Below are positions 15,197 to 23,934 of a stretch of 64,000 nucleotides of DNA, piece by piece (position 1 is the first letter of the stretch; the number at the start of each line of letters is the position of its first letter). Below the pieces are notes generated by a model. It saw nothing but the letters and a program-made list of their open reading frames with translations, ran no database searches and was not told where the DNA came from. Origin of the DNA: an uncultured Alphaproteobacteria bacterium (GTDB lineage Bacteria; Pseudomonadota; Alphaproteobacteria; RF32; CAG-239); the NCBI GenBank assembly GCA_934271465.1, contig CAKQRQ010000002.1:1-64000 (forward strand), written 5' to 3'. Made by a program: the position numbers and the translations under genes.

Positions 15197-16789
15197 TTAC
15201 TTCTCTTTGCCGCCGAAGATTTGCTGATATTTTTGAACAAAGTCCGGCGTGGCTTTTTCTTTGGCAACGGGGCGCTGTTTGGCGACCTCTGGCGATTCCG
15301 AAAAATCCATCCGAACCATAACCAGACCGTTTGAGCCGGCTTTGGTGTATTTGCTCATATTCTCATCGTTTCTGAGGTGCGCCGGCAATTGGTCTTTAAT
15401 CTTTTCCAACGCCGATTTATTAATGCGCGCGGCAAAAATCATATCGTCTTTGTCGTCCAGCTTATAATAGCCGTCTGCCTCAAGCTTTTTGTGCACATCT
15501 TTGCCGATAATCAGGCTCATATTGCCCAGAGTGTTAACCAGACTTGCGGCGGATTCAAGCTCCATATCAGGCGAGAAACGTCTCATCTTAAAGTTTTTGA
15601 CCAAATCTTTCGCAGAACCGACCGGCAGCTTATGGTGAATAGACACATGCTGATCTTCGGCAATATCTTGTTTGTAGCGCTCTTGTTTCAGGCGTTCTTC
15701 CCGCATATTGGCAGCATAGGAATTATCCGGCTCAACCAAAGCCAAACAATTGACATTGGTCTGTCCGGCGCATAAGTCCGAAATAAACCGGTTGTCAATC
15801 GTGTCGGCGATTGTGGTATAGTTGGTTGTCGCAGGAACAGAGCGTGTCTGATCGTCTTTGAATTTCAAGGACAAAAGGGCATAGGCCGTTTTGAAATAAA
15901 CTTCCTGAGATTTTTGGTTATACCTTGTTTCGCGAACCTTGCGAGCCTCCGCCGTGGACAGACCTTGTGTCTGGCAGCACAAAGCCTTGTCAGCCTCGTC
16001 CAGATAGTTGAGGCCTCTGGTGTCGCAGATTTTCTTGAGCTGCGCCTCAAAATCCCGATAGTTTGAATTGAGGCTGGGATTTTTGGCGCGCTGCTGTCCG
16101 TTGCGCATCATCAATCCGTAAAGCGTGACAAATTGCGGGCGAATGCCTTCTTTGAAATTGTCTCGGATATCTCCGCGAAAAGCCTTATCGGCGTCGGATT
16201 TTCCCGTCAAATAAGACAAAGCTTTTTCTTCCGCAGGCACATAAGAGTCAATATTGTCTTTAATCGCCTCAATGACGGGGTTGTGGGCGCCCGTATCGCA
16301 ATAGGTCTGATAATCGGCCGCCAGATTTTCTTTCATCTTTTTGGAGGCGGTGGTCAAATGCGCATAAAGCTTGTCGGCATAGCGTGTGTCTTCATTTTTA
16401 TAAGGGGCGTCAAGTTTGCGCTCGGAAATAGCCTGCGTCATCTCGGCAGCAACATCTTTTTTAATTCCGGCGCGCGTCATCACCCCTTGGACAACGGCGG
16501 CGTTTTGCTCGGACAGAGCGTAATAATCAAAGATTTTTTCGGCTGTTTGGGATCTGATTTGCTTAATCCGCTCCTTGAGAGCGTCTTTGCTGGTAAGGTT
16601 TTCCAAATCATATTTGACGACAAGTTCCATATCTTTTTCGGAGGACAGCTCGTTCAGCTTTTCAATCTTGGCATAAAGCTTGTCAATATCCGTGTTCGAA
16701 ATCTCCGCCAGCGCGCAATAGTCCAAAAAAGCCGTGCCGACTAAAAGGCGTCCGTTGAGGTTGGAATCTTGAGTTTGGAAAGGTTTCAT
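15197..16789 (-). CDS. Large protein with an HNH-like motif near its C-terminus, function unknown
   Basis: About 530 residues from the ATG of 'MKPFQTQDSNLNGR'; an ATG two codons earlier is also possible, with ggagat just upstream. The first 350 residues are largely helical and charged. Near residues 395-450 is 'SIHHKLPVG', then 'SLVNTLGNMSLIIGKDVHKKL'. This spacing of His-His, Asn and His resembles HNH endonucleases, but I cannot confirm the fold. No signal peptide. It lies convergent to the lipoprotein gene at 14735 in the accessory cluster. It could be a nuclease toxin or a phage-related nuclease; this is inference. Confidence 0.7.
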   Translation of the reverse strand: MKPFQTQDSNLNGRLLVGTAFLDYCALAEISNTDIDKLYAKIEKLNELSSEKDMELVVKYDLENLTSKDALKERIKQIRSQTAEKIFDYYALSEQNAAVVQGVMTRAGIKKDVAAEMTQAISERKLDAPYKNEDTRYADKLYAHLTTASKKMKENLAADYQTYCDTGAHNPVIEAIKDNIDSYVPAEEKALSYLTGKSDADKAFRGDIRDNFKEGIRPQFVTLYGLMMRNGQQRAKNPSLNSNYRDFEAQLKKICDTRGLNYLDEADKALCCQTQGLSTAEARKVRETRYNQKSQEVYFKTAYALLSLKFKDDQTRSVPATTNYTTIADTIDNRFISDLCAGQTNVNCLALVEPDNSYAANMREERLKQERYKQDIAEDQHVSIHHKLPVGSAKDLVKNFKMRRFSPDMELESAASLVNTLGNMSLIIGKDVHKKLEADGYYKLDDKDDMIFAARINKSALEKIKDQLPAHLRNDENMSKYTKAGSNGLVMVRMDFSESPEVAKQRPVAKEKATPDFVQKYQQIFGGKEK

Positions 16790-16876
16790 AATCATATCTC
16801 CATCTGGAAAAATCATACTACTTTTAAAATATCTTATTTTGCACAGGGTGTCAATAAAGTTTTATACAAAAAGTTC

Positions 16877-16903
16877 TTGACATTTTGTCTTTTTTGTCAT
16901 AAT
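16877..16903 (+). promoter_or_regulatory. Predicted promoter for the gene at 16947
   Basis: TTGACA followed after 15 bases by CATAAT (or 16 by ATAATT), 45 bases before the start codon. Confidence 0.6.
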
Positions 16904-16946
16904 TTGTTCGTTACGCAAAAATTATTAACAAATAAAAACTTAGAAG

Positions 16947-17315
16947 ATGAGACAAGACTTAAAGTTTCTTCGCGAGTATTTCAGTATTCCGAAGAGTGCA
17001 AAGGTTTGTTGGGGATTGATTGAGGAAAAACTTCATCATGAAGAAGTAGCCCTTCGCCCTGGTCTAATTGTTGCCAAAAGGCGCAATGGAAATGAAAAAA
17101 TATATCTTGATATCGCACAGCGCAGGTTTTATACCGAAATTGAACTGTGTGAGGTTTCAAGAAAAATTTATCCGGCCCAACGCAAATGCCGCTCAAATTG
17201 TGACATCTGGATTGCCGATAACGGTCTGAACGCCAGACGAGGCAAAGGTTGGGTGGAAGACATCTACTATCCGGCGGTATACAACGAGAACTTCAAAAAC
17301 GAACTTCTCTTGTGA
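16947..17315 (+). CDS. Hypothetical protein, 122 residues
   Basis: No family recognised. It is basic, with three Cys in the second half ('LCEVSRKIYPAQRKCRSNC') and a C-terminal 'ARRGKGWVEDIYYPAVYN'. No signal peptide or membrane segment. It has a good promoter upstream and a strong terminator downstream, so it is probably a real monocistronic gene. It sits at the edge of the accessory cluster. Confidence 0.65.
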   Translation: MRQDLKFLREYFSIPKSAKVCWGLIEEKLHHEEVALRPGLIVAKRRNGNEKIYLDIAQRRFYTEIELCEVSRKIYPAQRKCRSNCDIWIADNGLNARRGKGWVEDIYYPAVYNENFKNELLL

Positions 17316-17365
17316 CGCCTGATAAGACGATAAACCTAACTTAACCTTTTTACTCTAACCACAAA

Positions 17366-17409
17366 GAAAGCCTTCCCTTGAAAAAGGAAAGGCTTTCGCT
17401 TTTTTTTAT
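17366..17409 (+). terminator. Terminator, probably bidirectional
   Basis: gaaagccttccctt / aaggaaaggctttc with a short loop and a run of eight T. It ends the gene at 16947 and lies just beyond the stop of the convergent lipoprotein gene at 17420. Confidence 0.85.
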
Positions 17410-17419
17410 AAAAAGATTT

Positions 17420-18061
17420 TTACCAGCCGAAATGCGGCTCAATCGTCAAAGGTTGGGCATTTTCTTTGGCTGAAGAAAAGACAACCGGCTCATAAGAATC
17501 GATAACAATCAAACCTTTAATCGGGGATTGAACGCCCGTATAATTCTCAAAGCTGTATCCGCTGAAATCCGCCGATGTGTCATTCAGAATCAAAATCTTT
17601 TGAACCGCAAACGGCAGGCGTTTTACTTTGAGTTTGCCGTCGACAAAAGCCGATACCGGAACAATTTCAGTCTTGGGGAACAATGCCGCAATATCCGCCG
17701 GTTGAAGCGGAATGGGGTTGATATTGCCGCCCATATAAATAAATTTGTAGAATTTGAGCTGTTCGGAATTATAACCGATAAATTTATTACCGGACAAAAA
17801 TTCGTAAGTCGTCGGGAAAGAGGTCATTGTCTCCGCCGGCGTCATATATTCGGAAAAAAGCTTGTTCGACGCCTGTTTGACAAAGGCAATCTCATCAGAA
17901 GCGGAATCAGAAAAGCTCCATTTTCCCTGATCGGGCAGGTAAGCAATCCGCACATTGTCCGAAACAGCCATATTAGTAATCTCCGCGGGAACAGGAGAAG
18001 TGGCCGATTTGGAACAAGCCGCCAAACATAAAATCAAACCCAAAAAGAAATAACGTTTCAT
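17420..18061 (-). CDS. Predicted lipoprotein, 213 residues
   Basis: Signal peptide 'MKRYFFLGLILCLAAC' with the lipid-site Cys at residue 16. The mature part is a soluble, beta-rich domain of about 195 residues. Family not recognised. The start ATG has aaggagat 7 bases upstream. It is divergent from the flagellar operon and shares the 150-base intergenic region with the sigma-54 promoter of flgI, but nothing links it to the flagellum. Confidence 0.75.
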   Translation of the reverse strand: MKRYFFLGLILCLAACSKSATSPVPAEITNMAVSDNVRIAYLPDQGKWSFSDSASDEIAFVKQASNKLFSEYMTPAETMTSFPTTYEFLSGNKFIGYNSEQLKFYKFIYMGGNINPIPLQPADIAALFPKTEIVPVSAFVDGKLKVKRLPFAVQKILILNDTSADFSGYSFENYTGVQSPIKGLIVIDSYEPVVFSSAKENAQPLTIEPHFGW

Positions 18062-18153
18062 AAAGTATCTCCTTATATCTTATGGAATTGTCAATATGTT
18101 AAATAAATTTACAAGACCTGTCAAAATAATTTTAGAGTTTTACATGATAAAAA

Positions 18154-18169
18154 TGGCACGGTATTTGCA
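18154..18169 (+). promoter_or_regulatory. Sigma-54 type promoter of the flagellar operon
   Basis: TGGCACG-GTAT-TTGCA fits the -24/-12 consensus of RpoN promoters exactly, with GG and GC dinucleotides 10 bases apart. It lies 46 bases before the flgI start codon. In alphaproteobacteria such promoters drive flagellar hook-basal-body and filament-junction genes, usually activated by an FlbD/FlrC-type regulator not seen in this window. Confidence 0.85.
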
Positions 18170-18215
18170 TATATTCATATAGGTTAACAGCATAATTTTT
18201 GAAGGACAAGGTCAG

Positions 18216-19346
18216 ATGAAATTTGCAAAAACATTGAAAATCATAAGCTTAGCGGCTGTTTTGAGCGCGTTTTTCCTGCCGATTCATCATGCGGCGGCGG
18301 TCTCGCGCATAAAAGATATTGCCGATTTTGAGGGCGTCAGGGACAACCAGCTCATTGGATACGGGCTGATTGTGGGCTTAAACGGCACCGGCGACAACAT
18401 TAAATCGGTTGATTTTGCCAAAGAAAGCCTGATTTCAATGTTGGATATGAACGGAATTAACGCCCGCAGCGGCCAGATTAAGGCCAAAAACGTTGCCGCG
18501 GTTATGGTGACGGCCAATTTGCCGGCTTTTGCCAGACAAGGCTCGCGGATTGACGTGACCGTATCGGCTCTGGGCGATGCCAAAAACCTGCTCGGCGGCA
18601 CCTTGATTGCGACGCCTCTGAAAGGCGCCGACGGCGAGGTTTATGCCGTGGCTCAGGGAACAGTGGCCACAGGCGCGGTTTCCGCAGGCAATCAGACACA
18701 AGGAAGCTCCGTTCTCAAAGGCGTGCCGACATCGGGTAGAATAGCCAACGGCGCCATTGTTGAAAGAGAAATTGATTTTGACCTGAACAGCTTAGATACA
18801 ATGAATATTGCGTTGCGCAACCCTGATTTTACAACGTCCCGCCGCATTGCCGACGCGATTAATGCAATGTTGGGCACAACGGCGGCCAAGGCGCTTGACC
18901 CCGGAACGGTTAATATGGCCATTCCAACAGCTTACAAGGAGAATATTGTTGATTTGATGACAAAGGTTGAGCAATTGCAGGTTCAGCCCGACGCCACCGC
19001 AAAAGTCGTGATTGACGAAAGCACGGGTATTGTCGTTATCGGCAAAGATGTCAAAATCAACCGCTTGGCGATTGCGCAGGGAAATTTGACAATTAAAATC
19101 ACGGATATTCCGCTGGTGTCTCAGCCCGAGCCGTTCAGCCTCGGCGAAACAGTTGTAATGACGCCGGAATTGGTCGAGGTGGAAGAAGACACCGAAGCCA
19201 AGATGAAAGTTTTGGACACGGGGATTAACTTGCAGGAGCTGGTCGACGGGCTTAATGCGCTGGGCGTTACGCCGCGCGACTTGATAAGCATTTTGCAGGC
19301 CATTAAGGCCAGTGGCGCTTTGCAGGCCGAAATCGAGGTTATCTAG
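18216..19346 (+). CDS. flgI: Flagellar P-ring protein FlgI
   Basis: Forms the periplasmic ring around the flagellar rod in the peptidoglycan. 376 residues, typical. A Sec signal peptide ends near 'HHAAA' (residue 28). It is followed by the family signature 'RIKDIADFEGVRDNQLIGYG' and 'GLNGTGD'. The C-terminus has 'LQELVDGLNALGVTPRDLI'. The start has aaggacaagg upstream. First gene of a five-gene operon reading to flgL. Confidence 0.97.
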   Translation: MKFAKTLKIISLAAVLSAFFLPIHHAAAVSRIKDIADFEGVRDNQLIGYGLIVGLNGTGDNIKSVDFAKESLISMLDMNGINARSGQIKAKNVAAVMVTANLPAFARQGSRIDVTVSALGDAKNLLGGTLIATPLKGADGEVYAVAQGTVATGAVSAGNQTQGSSVLKGVPTSGRIANGAIVEREIDFDLNSLDTMNIALRNPDFTTSRRIADAINAMLGTTAAKALDPGTVNMAIPTAYKENIVDLMTKVEQLQVQPDATAKVVIDESTGIVVIGKDVKINRLAIAQGNLTIKITDIPLVSQPEPFSLGETVVMTPELVEVEEDTEAKMKVLDTGINLQELVDGLNALGVTPRDLISILQAIKASGALQAEIEVI

Positions 19347-19360
19347 AAGGGAGAAAACGC

Positions 19361-19675
19361 ATGCAGGTTTTGACAAACAACACGATTATCCCAAACAGCT
19401 TTTCCAAAACACCGTCGGTGGATATGGACAAGGCCAAAGAAAGCGCCGAAGCGTTTGAAGCCTTTTTTATGAGCCGGATGATGGAAAGTATGTTTGAGGG
19501 CGTGTCCACGGACGGAATGTTTGGCGGCGGTCATGCCGAAAAGATGTATCGGTCGCTGCTCTTGGACGAATACGGAAAAGAAATGGCCAAAGTCGGGTCA
19601 ATCGGCGTCAAAGATTATGTGATGCAGGCGATTTTGCAAATGCAGGAAGCTGCCTCGTCGGAAAATATCGGATAG
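19361..19675 (+). CDS. Rod-binding protein, FlgJ N-terminal type (CheL-like)
   Basis: 104 residues corresponding to the rod-binding domain of FlgJ only ('AFEAFFMSRMMESMF', 'YRSLLLDEYGKEMAK'). The muramidase domain is absent, as is usual in alphaproteobacteria, where this protein is called CheL. It caps or scaffolds rod assembly. The start follows agaagggagaaaacgc, 14 bases after flgI. Confidence 0.88.
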   Translation: MQVLTNNTIIPNSFSKTPSVDMDKAKESAEAFEAFFMSRMMESMFEGVSTDGMFGGGHAEKMYRSLLLDEYGKEMAKVGSIGVKDYVMQAILQMQEAASSENIG

Positions 19676-19687
19676 AAGGAGGGTGTC

Positions 19688-20140
19688 ATGGAAGAAGTTC
19701 AGACAAAAGAAATTCTTGATAAATTGGAGATGATGAAGCAAATCGTCATCGGGTTTACAACCCTTATCGATAAAGAAAACGAAGCTCTCCGCGCCGGAGA
19801 CATCAAAGGCGTCAAGGCTCTGTATGAGCAAAAGATAAAAAGCGTGGCGGCCTATCGGTCGATGAGCGCGTTTTTTATCAAAAACAAAGCGGCTGTATCG
19901 GCTTTTGAGGGGCCGGACAAAGACGAGCTCAAAGAATTGTCAAAAAATCTGGACAAGAGCCTGAAACAGAACGAACTTTTGCTGAAAACGCGTATGGAGG
20001 CCGAACAAAAAGTGATGGACACCTTTATCCATATTGCCAAAGTGACAAACAACTCAAACGCCACCTCTTACGGGGCGCACGGCACCTATACGCCGCTGGA
20101 CAACAACCGGAACGCTTTGGCGTTTAACCGGACATTATAA
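19688..20140 (+). CDS. flgN: FlgN-like flagellar export chaperone
   Basis: 150 residues, almost entirely helical coiled-coil, with the FlgN plan of a long N-terminal hairpin ('LTTLIDKENEALRAGDI' equivalent around residues 22-40) and a variable tail. FlgN chaperones FlgK and FlgL, the next two genes, to the export gate. Similarity is in pattern, not strong motifs. The start has aaggagggtgtc upstream. Confidence 0.7.
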   Translation: MEEVQTKEILDKLEMMKQIVIGFTTLIDKENEALRAGDIKGVKALYEQKIKSVAAYRSMSAFFIKNKAAVSAFEGPDKDELKELSKNLDKSLKQNELLLKTRMEAEQKVMDTFIHIAKVTNNSNATSYGAHGTYTPLDNNRNALAFNRTL

Positions 20141-20151
20141 GGAGACGAGCC

Positions 20152-22329
20152 ATGGCATTATTAAGCAGTATCTCAAGCTCTTTGTCGGGAATGAAAGTTG
20201 CGCAGGCGCAACTTGAAATCGTCAGCAACAACATTGCCAACGTTGACACTAAAGGTTATACGCGCAAAACGGCCGCGCAGTCGGCCAATGTGGTCGCCGG
20301 AAACACCATGGGCGTCAAAATCGGCAACAAGCAGCGCACGGTGGACGAGGGGCTGTTAAAAAGCTTTTTGACCTCAAATTCCTTGACATCGTCTTTGTCG
20401 ACCAAGCACAGCTATCTGGACAGACTGGATAACCTGATGGGCACAACCGAAAACGGAAACTCCGTGGCGGCTAATTTGTCCTCGCTTCAAAGTGCTTTTG
20501 AGACTTTTTCGACAACGGTAACTTCGCCGGCCTCCAGATACAGCCTGTTGACAAACGCCAAGGAACTGACCTCAAAATTGAATTATCTGGCCAACAACAT
20601 TCAGACCCTGCGCGGCGATGCCGATATGGAAATTAACGACACCGTCGGCCGAATTAACTCGTTACTTAAAAGTATTGATTCGATGAATAATGATATTGTT
20701 CAATACACGGTGATGAACAGGGACGGCGTAATGAACCTCAAAGACCAGCGGGACGAGGCTTTGCGCGAATTGAGCGGCTATATTGATATCACTTATTACA
20801 CCAGAGACACCGGCGCAATTGTAATCCAAACCCCGACGGGCGTCCTGCTGTTGGATAACGAAGTGCACGAGATGTCTCACTCGGCTTTGGCTCAGGTCGG
20901 GCCGGACAATAGCTATGACAGCGGAAACATTCAGGGAATTTATGTAGACGGCAAAGACGTCACACCTAAATTGACCGGCGGCTCTATCGGCGGTTTGCTG
21001 GAAATCAGAGATCATGACTTGCCCTCGCTGCAAAGCCAGTTGGACGAGTTGTCTTATGTGCTGTATAAGGAAATCAATACCGCCCACAATTTGGGAACAG
21101 CCTACCCGAATATGCCCTCCGAGATAATCGGAACATCAACCTTTATTATGGATAAGGCGACCGGAGACTATACGCAAAAAATCAATATTGAATCAGGCGA
21201 TGTCCGCTTTATCATTTTTGACGAGGACGGCAATCAGGTCAAAACAGCTGCCTTGTCCGGAGATATGGGTTTTAAGGAAGGCACCTTGACGGAGATGATG
21301 ACCTCTATTCAGGATTGGCTGCAAACAACCGTCGGATTGGCCGATGCCAAAGTCTATATGGACGGCAACGGACATTTGGTTATGGAAACCGGCGACAGCG
21401 GCTATACCATTTCGATTATGGACGAAGCCTCCTCAACCCCGGGCTCGGCGATGGAAAGCGTGTCAATTGGGTTTGATGTAAACGGTGACGGCATTTATGA
21501 TTCAAAAGCCAAAGGCTTTTCGGAATTTTTCGGGCTGAATGACTTTTTTGTAACCCCGATGCCGGATTATATTTATGATTCAAAGGTTGTCAGCAACAAA
21601 GCGGCCGTCGGGGTAAATGCACAGACGGTCTGGAGCTTTTCGGACTCGATTAACGGGTTTGACTATGGCGAGATTACCATCAGCAAAGCCATGACAATCC
21701 AAGATATAGCCAACCAGATTAATAATAACGAGAATTTGAACACACACCTGAAAGCCTCTCTTGTGGCCAACGGCGACGGCTATATGCTGCGCATAGCAAG
21801 CCTTGAAGGCGCACAGGTTGAAATTGCCGAAACAGCGGGCGGCGGCGTGCTTGAAAAACTGGATATGGCGCCGTCAAACTGCGGTTATGCGTCCATTATT
21901 GAGGTTAGGCAAAATATCAGGGAAAACGCCAATCTGATAGCCTGCGGCTCGCCGGATTTTGATTCGACCAAAGGGGCTTATACGATTAACGGCGCGTCAA
22001 ACAATATTGCCAATAAATTGGCCTCGGCTTTTACGGATACCAAAACTTTCCGTCAATCCGGAGATATGGCCAAAACCACGACAACCATTGCCAACTATAC
22101 TTCGACTTTTGTCGGCAATGTGGCCAGTTTGACCAATACGGCGCAGGCGTCTTATGAATATCAAAGCGCGTTAACCGATGCCATTTCTTATAAAGAAGCG
22201 CAGGTTTCGGGGATTGATATTGATGAAGAACTGTCCCAGATGATTATTTATCAACAGTCTTATGCTGCGTGCGCTCAGGTCTTTACGGCATCGCGCGAGA
22301 TTTTGGATATTTTACTGCAAATGATTTAG
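20152..22329 (+). CDS. flgK: Flagellar hook-associated protein 1 FlgK
   Basis: First hook-filament junction protein. 725 residues, longer than the usual 550, from a larger central domain. The N-terminal rod-type motif 'AQLEIVSNNIANVDTKGYTR' and the C-terminal 'IDIDEELSQMIIYQQSYAA' with 'ASREILDILLQM' are diagnostic. The start ATG follows aaggagac. Exported by the flagellar type III system without a cleaved signal. Confidence 0.97.
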   Translation: MALLSSISSSLSGMKVAQAQLEIVSNNIANVDTKGYTRKTAAQSANVVAGNTMGVKIGNKQRTVDEGLLKSFLTSNSLTSSLSTKHSYLDRLDNLMGTTENGNSVAANLSSLQSAFETFSTTVTSPASRYSLLTNAKELTSKLNYLANNIQTLRGDADMEINDTVGRINSLLKSIDSMNNDIVQYTVMNRDGVMNLKDQRDEALRELSGYIDITYYTRDTGAIVIQTPTGVLLLDNEVHEMSHSALAQVGPDNSYDSGNIQGIYVDGKDVTPKLTGGSIGGLLEIRDHDLPSLQSQLDELSYVLYKEINTAHNLGTAYPNMPSEIIGTSTFIMDKATGDYTQKINIESGDVRFIIFDEDGNQVKTAALSGDMGFKEGTLTEMMTSIQDWLQTTVGLADAKVYMDGNGHLVMETGDSGYTISIMDEASSTPGSAMESVSIGFDVNGDGIYDSKAKGFSEFFGLNDFFVTPMPDYIYDSKVVSNKAAVGVNAQTVWSFSDSINGFDYGEITISKAMTIQDIANQINNNENLNTHLKASLVANGDGYMLRIASLEGAQVEIAETAGGGVLEKLDMAPSNCGYASIIEVRQNIRENANLIACGSPDFDSTKGAYTINGASNNIANKLASAFTDTKTFRQSGDMAKTTTTIANYTSTFVGNVASLTNTAQASYEYQSALTDAISYKEAQVSGIDIDEELSQMIIYQQSYAACAQVFTASREILDILLQMI

Positions 22330-22341
22330 GAGGATTAGTCA

Positions 22342-23916
22342 ATGGTTAGAGTTCCGACTTATGCAAGTTATATGAATTTGGTCAATCGCACCATGCAGAC
22401 CAAATCTATGGTCAATATGTATAGCTATCAGGCGACCTCAGGAATTAAATACGCCGATTATGCCGGATATGGTATGCAGGCATCAAACATTGTGAATATG
22501 GAAGCCTCGTTGGCCGTAACGCAAAACTTTTTGGACAACAATGTCATTTTGAATACAACGGTAAAGGCTATGAGCACCGTAATGGAAAATATTGAAAAAT
22601 CGGTCAGCTCATTCAAAAGCCTGTTGAACAATAAGATATCCGAATTGTCCAATTTGCAAAACGGCAAGCCGATAACAACGGAAGTTTCAGCGTCTGTTTC
22701 CGAATTGCAGGCGGTGGCCTTTGCGGGAATATCGCTGATTTCAGATGCGCTGAACACATCTGTCGGCGGAAAATACATTTTCGGGGCAGGGTCTTCAGCC
22801 GCGCCGACACAGTTCAAATATGGCACATTGGAGAGTTTTCAAAAATATTATGACGGCATTAACGTCAAATATCCGACCACCTCAAGTGCCAATCTTTCCA
22901 GCCGTGATGTGTCGGCTTCCAAAGCGGGCGATTTAACCATCACGCAGGGCGCCGAGGCCAACGAATTTATCTTTTCGGCGGCAGAAGGGTTTACCTCGGT
23001 GGCGGTCACGGCGGGTGCCGAAACAACCGGCGCGATGACGTTTTCGGCGGTGGACAATACGCTCAAAGCCGAAGTTCGCGGCGCGTTTAACAGCATCGGC
23101 GCCGGAGATACTTTGATGATAGACGATGTCGACGGCAACAAAAAGGCTTATATTGTCAAGAGTGTGTCGGCTGACGGCAAAACAATTACTTTTGCGGACG
23201 AAACGCCGGTAACGGCCGGTGCGGCGGCACCTCAAACCATCAGCACCTCTTTTGCGGTGGGGACGGTGGTCAATTTTGGTGGAAGCTCTGAGGTAGCGCC
23301 GACAATGCAGGTCGTCGGAATTCAAGATGACGGCAGTTTGATTATGCGCGCCGATGAAAGCTATTTCGGCACAATGCCTGTAACCGTTCCGGCAACGGAT
23401 AAATGGACAATGACCTCTGAAAGCTATTATGTGGGCGGGTCGGCGACGGAAACTTTCCGTATCTCGGACAACCAGAGCATCACGTTGGATGTCAGCGCCA
23501 ATGACAGTGTGTTTGACAAAGCTTTTAGAGCATTCGGAATGATTGCGCAGGGCAATTTGATTCAGACGGACGTCGATGGCAACGTAATCAATGCCGACGA
23601 GGTGGAAGCTCTGGTTAACGAGGCAATGTCTTTGCTTCAATCGGCCGTGGATAATAATGGCAAAGCCACCAACGGCAAAAACGAAACTTTGTCTTTGGTC
23701 ATTGCCAAAGTTTCGGCCAATTATGTGACGTTGGATAATGTCAAAGGCACGTTGGAATCGGTTCAAAAGAATTTAGAAGACAGCGTGATTTCCATTCGCG
23801 ACGTTGACAAAACCGAAGCGGCAGCCAAACTTTTGGAAGCGCAGAACTCTCTGCAAGCGTCTTACGAAGTTTTGAACAATGTGCTCAATTTGTCTTTGTT
23901 GAACTATTTAAACTAA
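22342..23916 (+). CDS. flgL: Flagellar hook-associated protein 3 FlgL
   Basis: Second junction protein, flagellin-like. 524 residues with flagellin-type coiled-coil N- and C-termini ('MVRVPTYASYMNLVNRTM' and 'LLEAQNSLQASYEVLNNVL') and a large beta-rich variable centre. aggagg lies 7 bases before the ATG. Last flagellar gene of the operon; the next gene follows after 18 bases. Confidence 0.9.
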   Translation: MVRVPTYASYMNLVNRTMQTKSMVNMYSYQATSGIKYADYAGYGMQASNIVNMEASLAVTQNFLDNNVILNTTVKAMSTVMENIEKSVSSFKSLLNNKISELSNLQNGKPITTEVSASVSELQAVAFAGISLISDALNTSVGGKYIFGAGSSAAPTQFKYGTLESFQKYYDGINVKYPTTSSANLSSRDVSASKAGDLTITQGAEANEFIFSAAEGFTSVAVTAGAETTGAMTFSAVDNTLKAEVRGAFNSIGAGDTLMIDDVDGNKKAYIVKSVSADGKTITFADETPVTAGAAAPQTISTSFAVGTVVNFGGSSEVAPTMQVVGIQDDGSLIMRADESYFGTMPVTVPATDKWTMTSESYYVGGSATETFRISDNQSITLDVSANDSVFDKAFRAFGMIAQGNLIQTDVDGNVINADEVEALVNEAMSLLQSAVDNNGKATNGKNETLSLVIAKVSANYVTLDNVKGTLESVQKNLEDSVISIRDVDKTEAAAKLLEAQNSLQASYEVLNNVLNLSLLNYLN

Positions 23917-23934
23917 AGAAAGTATAAGGCCTAA

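Noticed and set aside
19361..19675. FlgJ thought truncated because the muramidase domain is missing
   Set aside because: Single-domain rod-binding proteins (CheL) are normal in alphaproteobacteria.
22933..23766. 277-codon minus-strand ORF opposite flgL
   Set aside because: Shadow frame of flgL with an unlikely composition rich in Arg and His.
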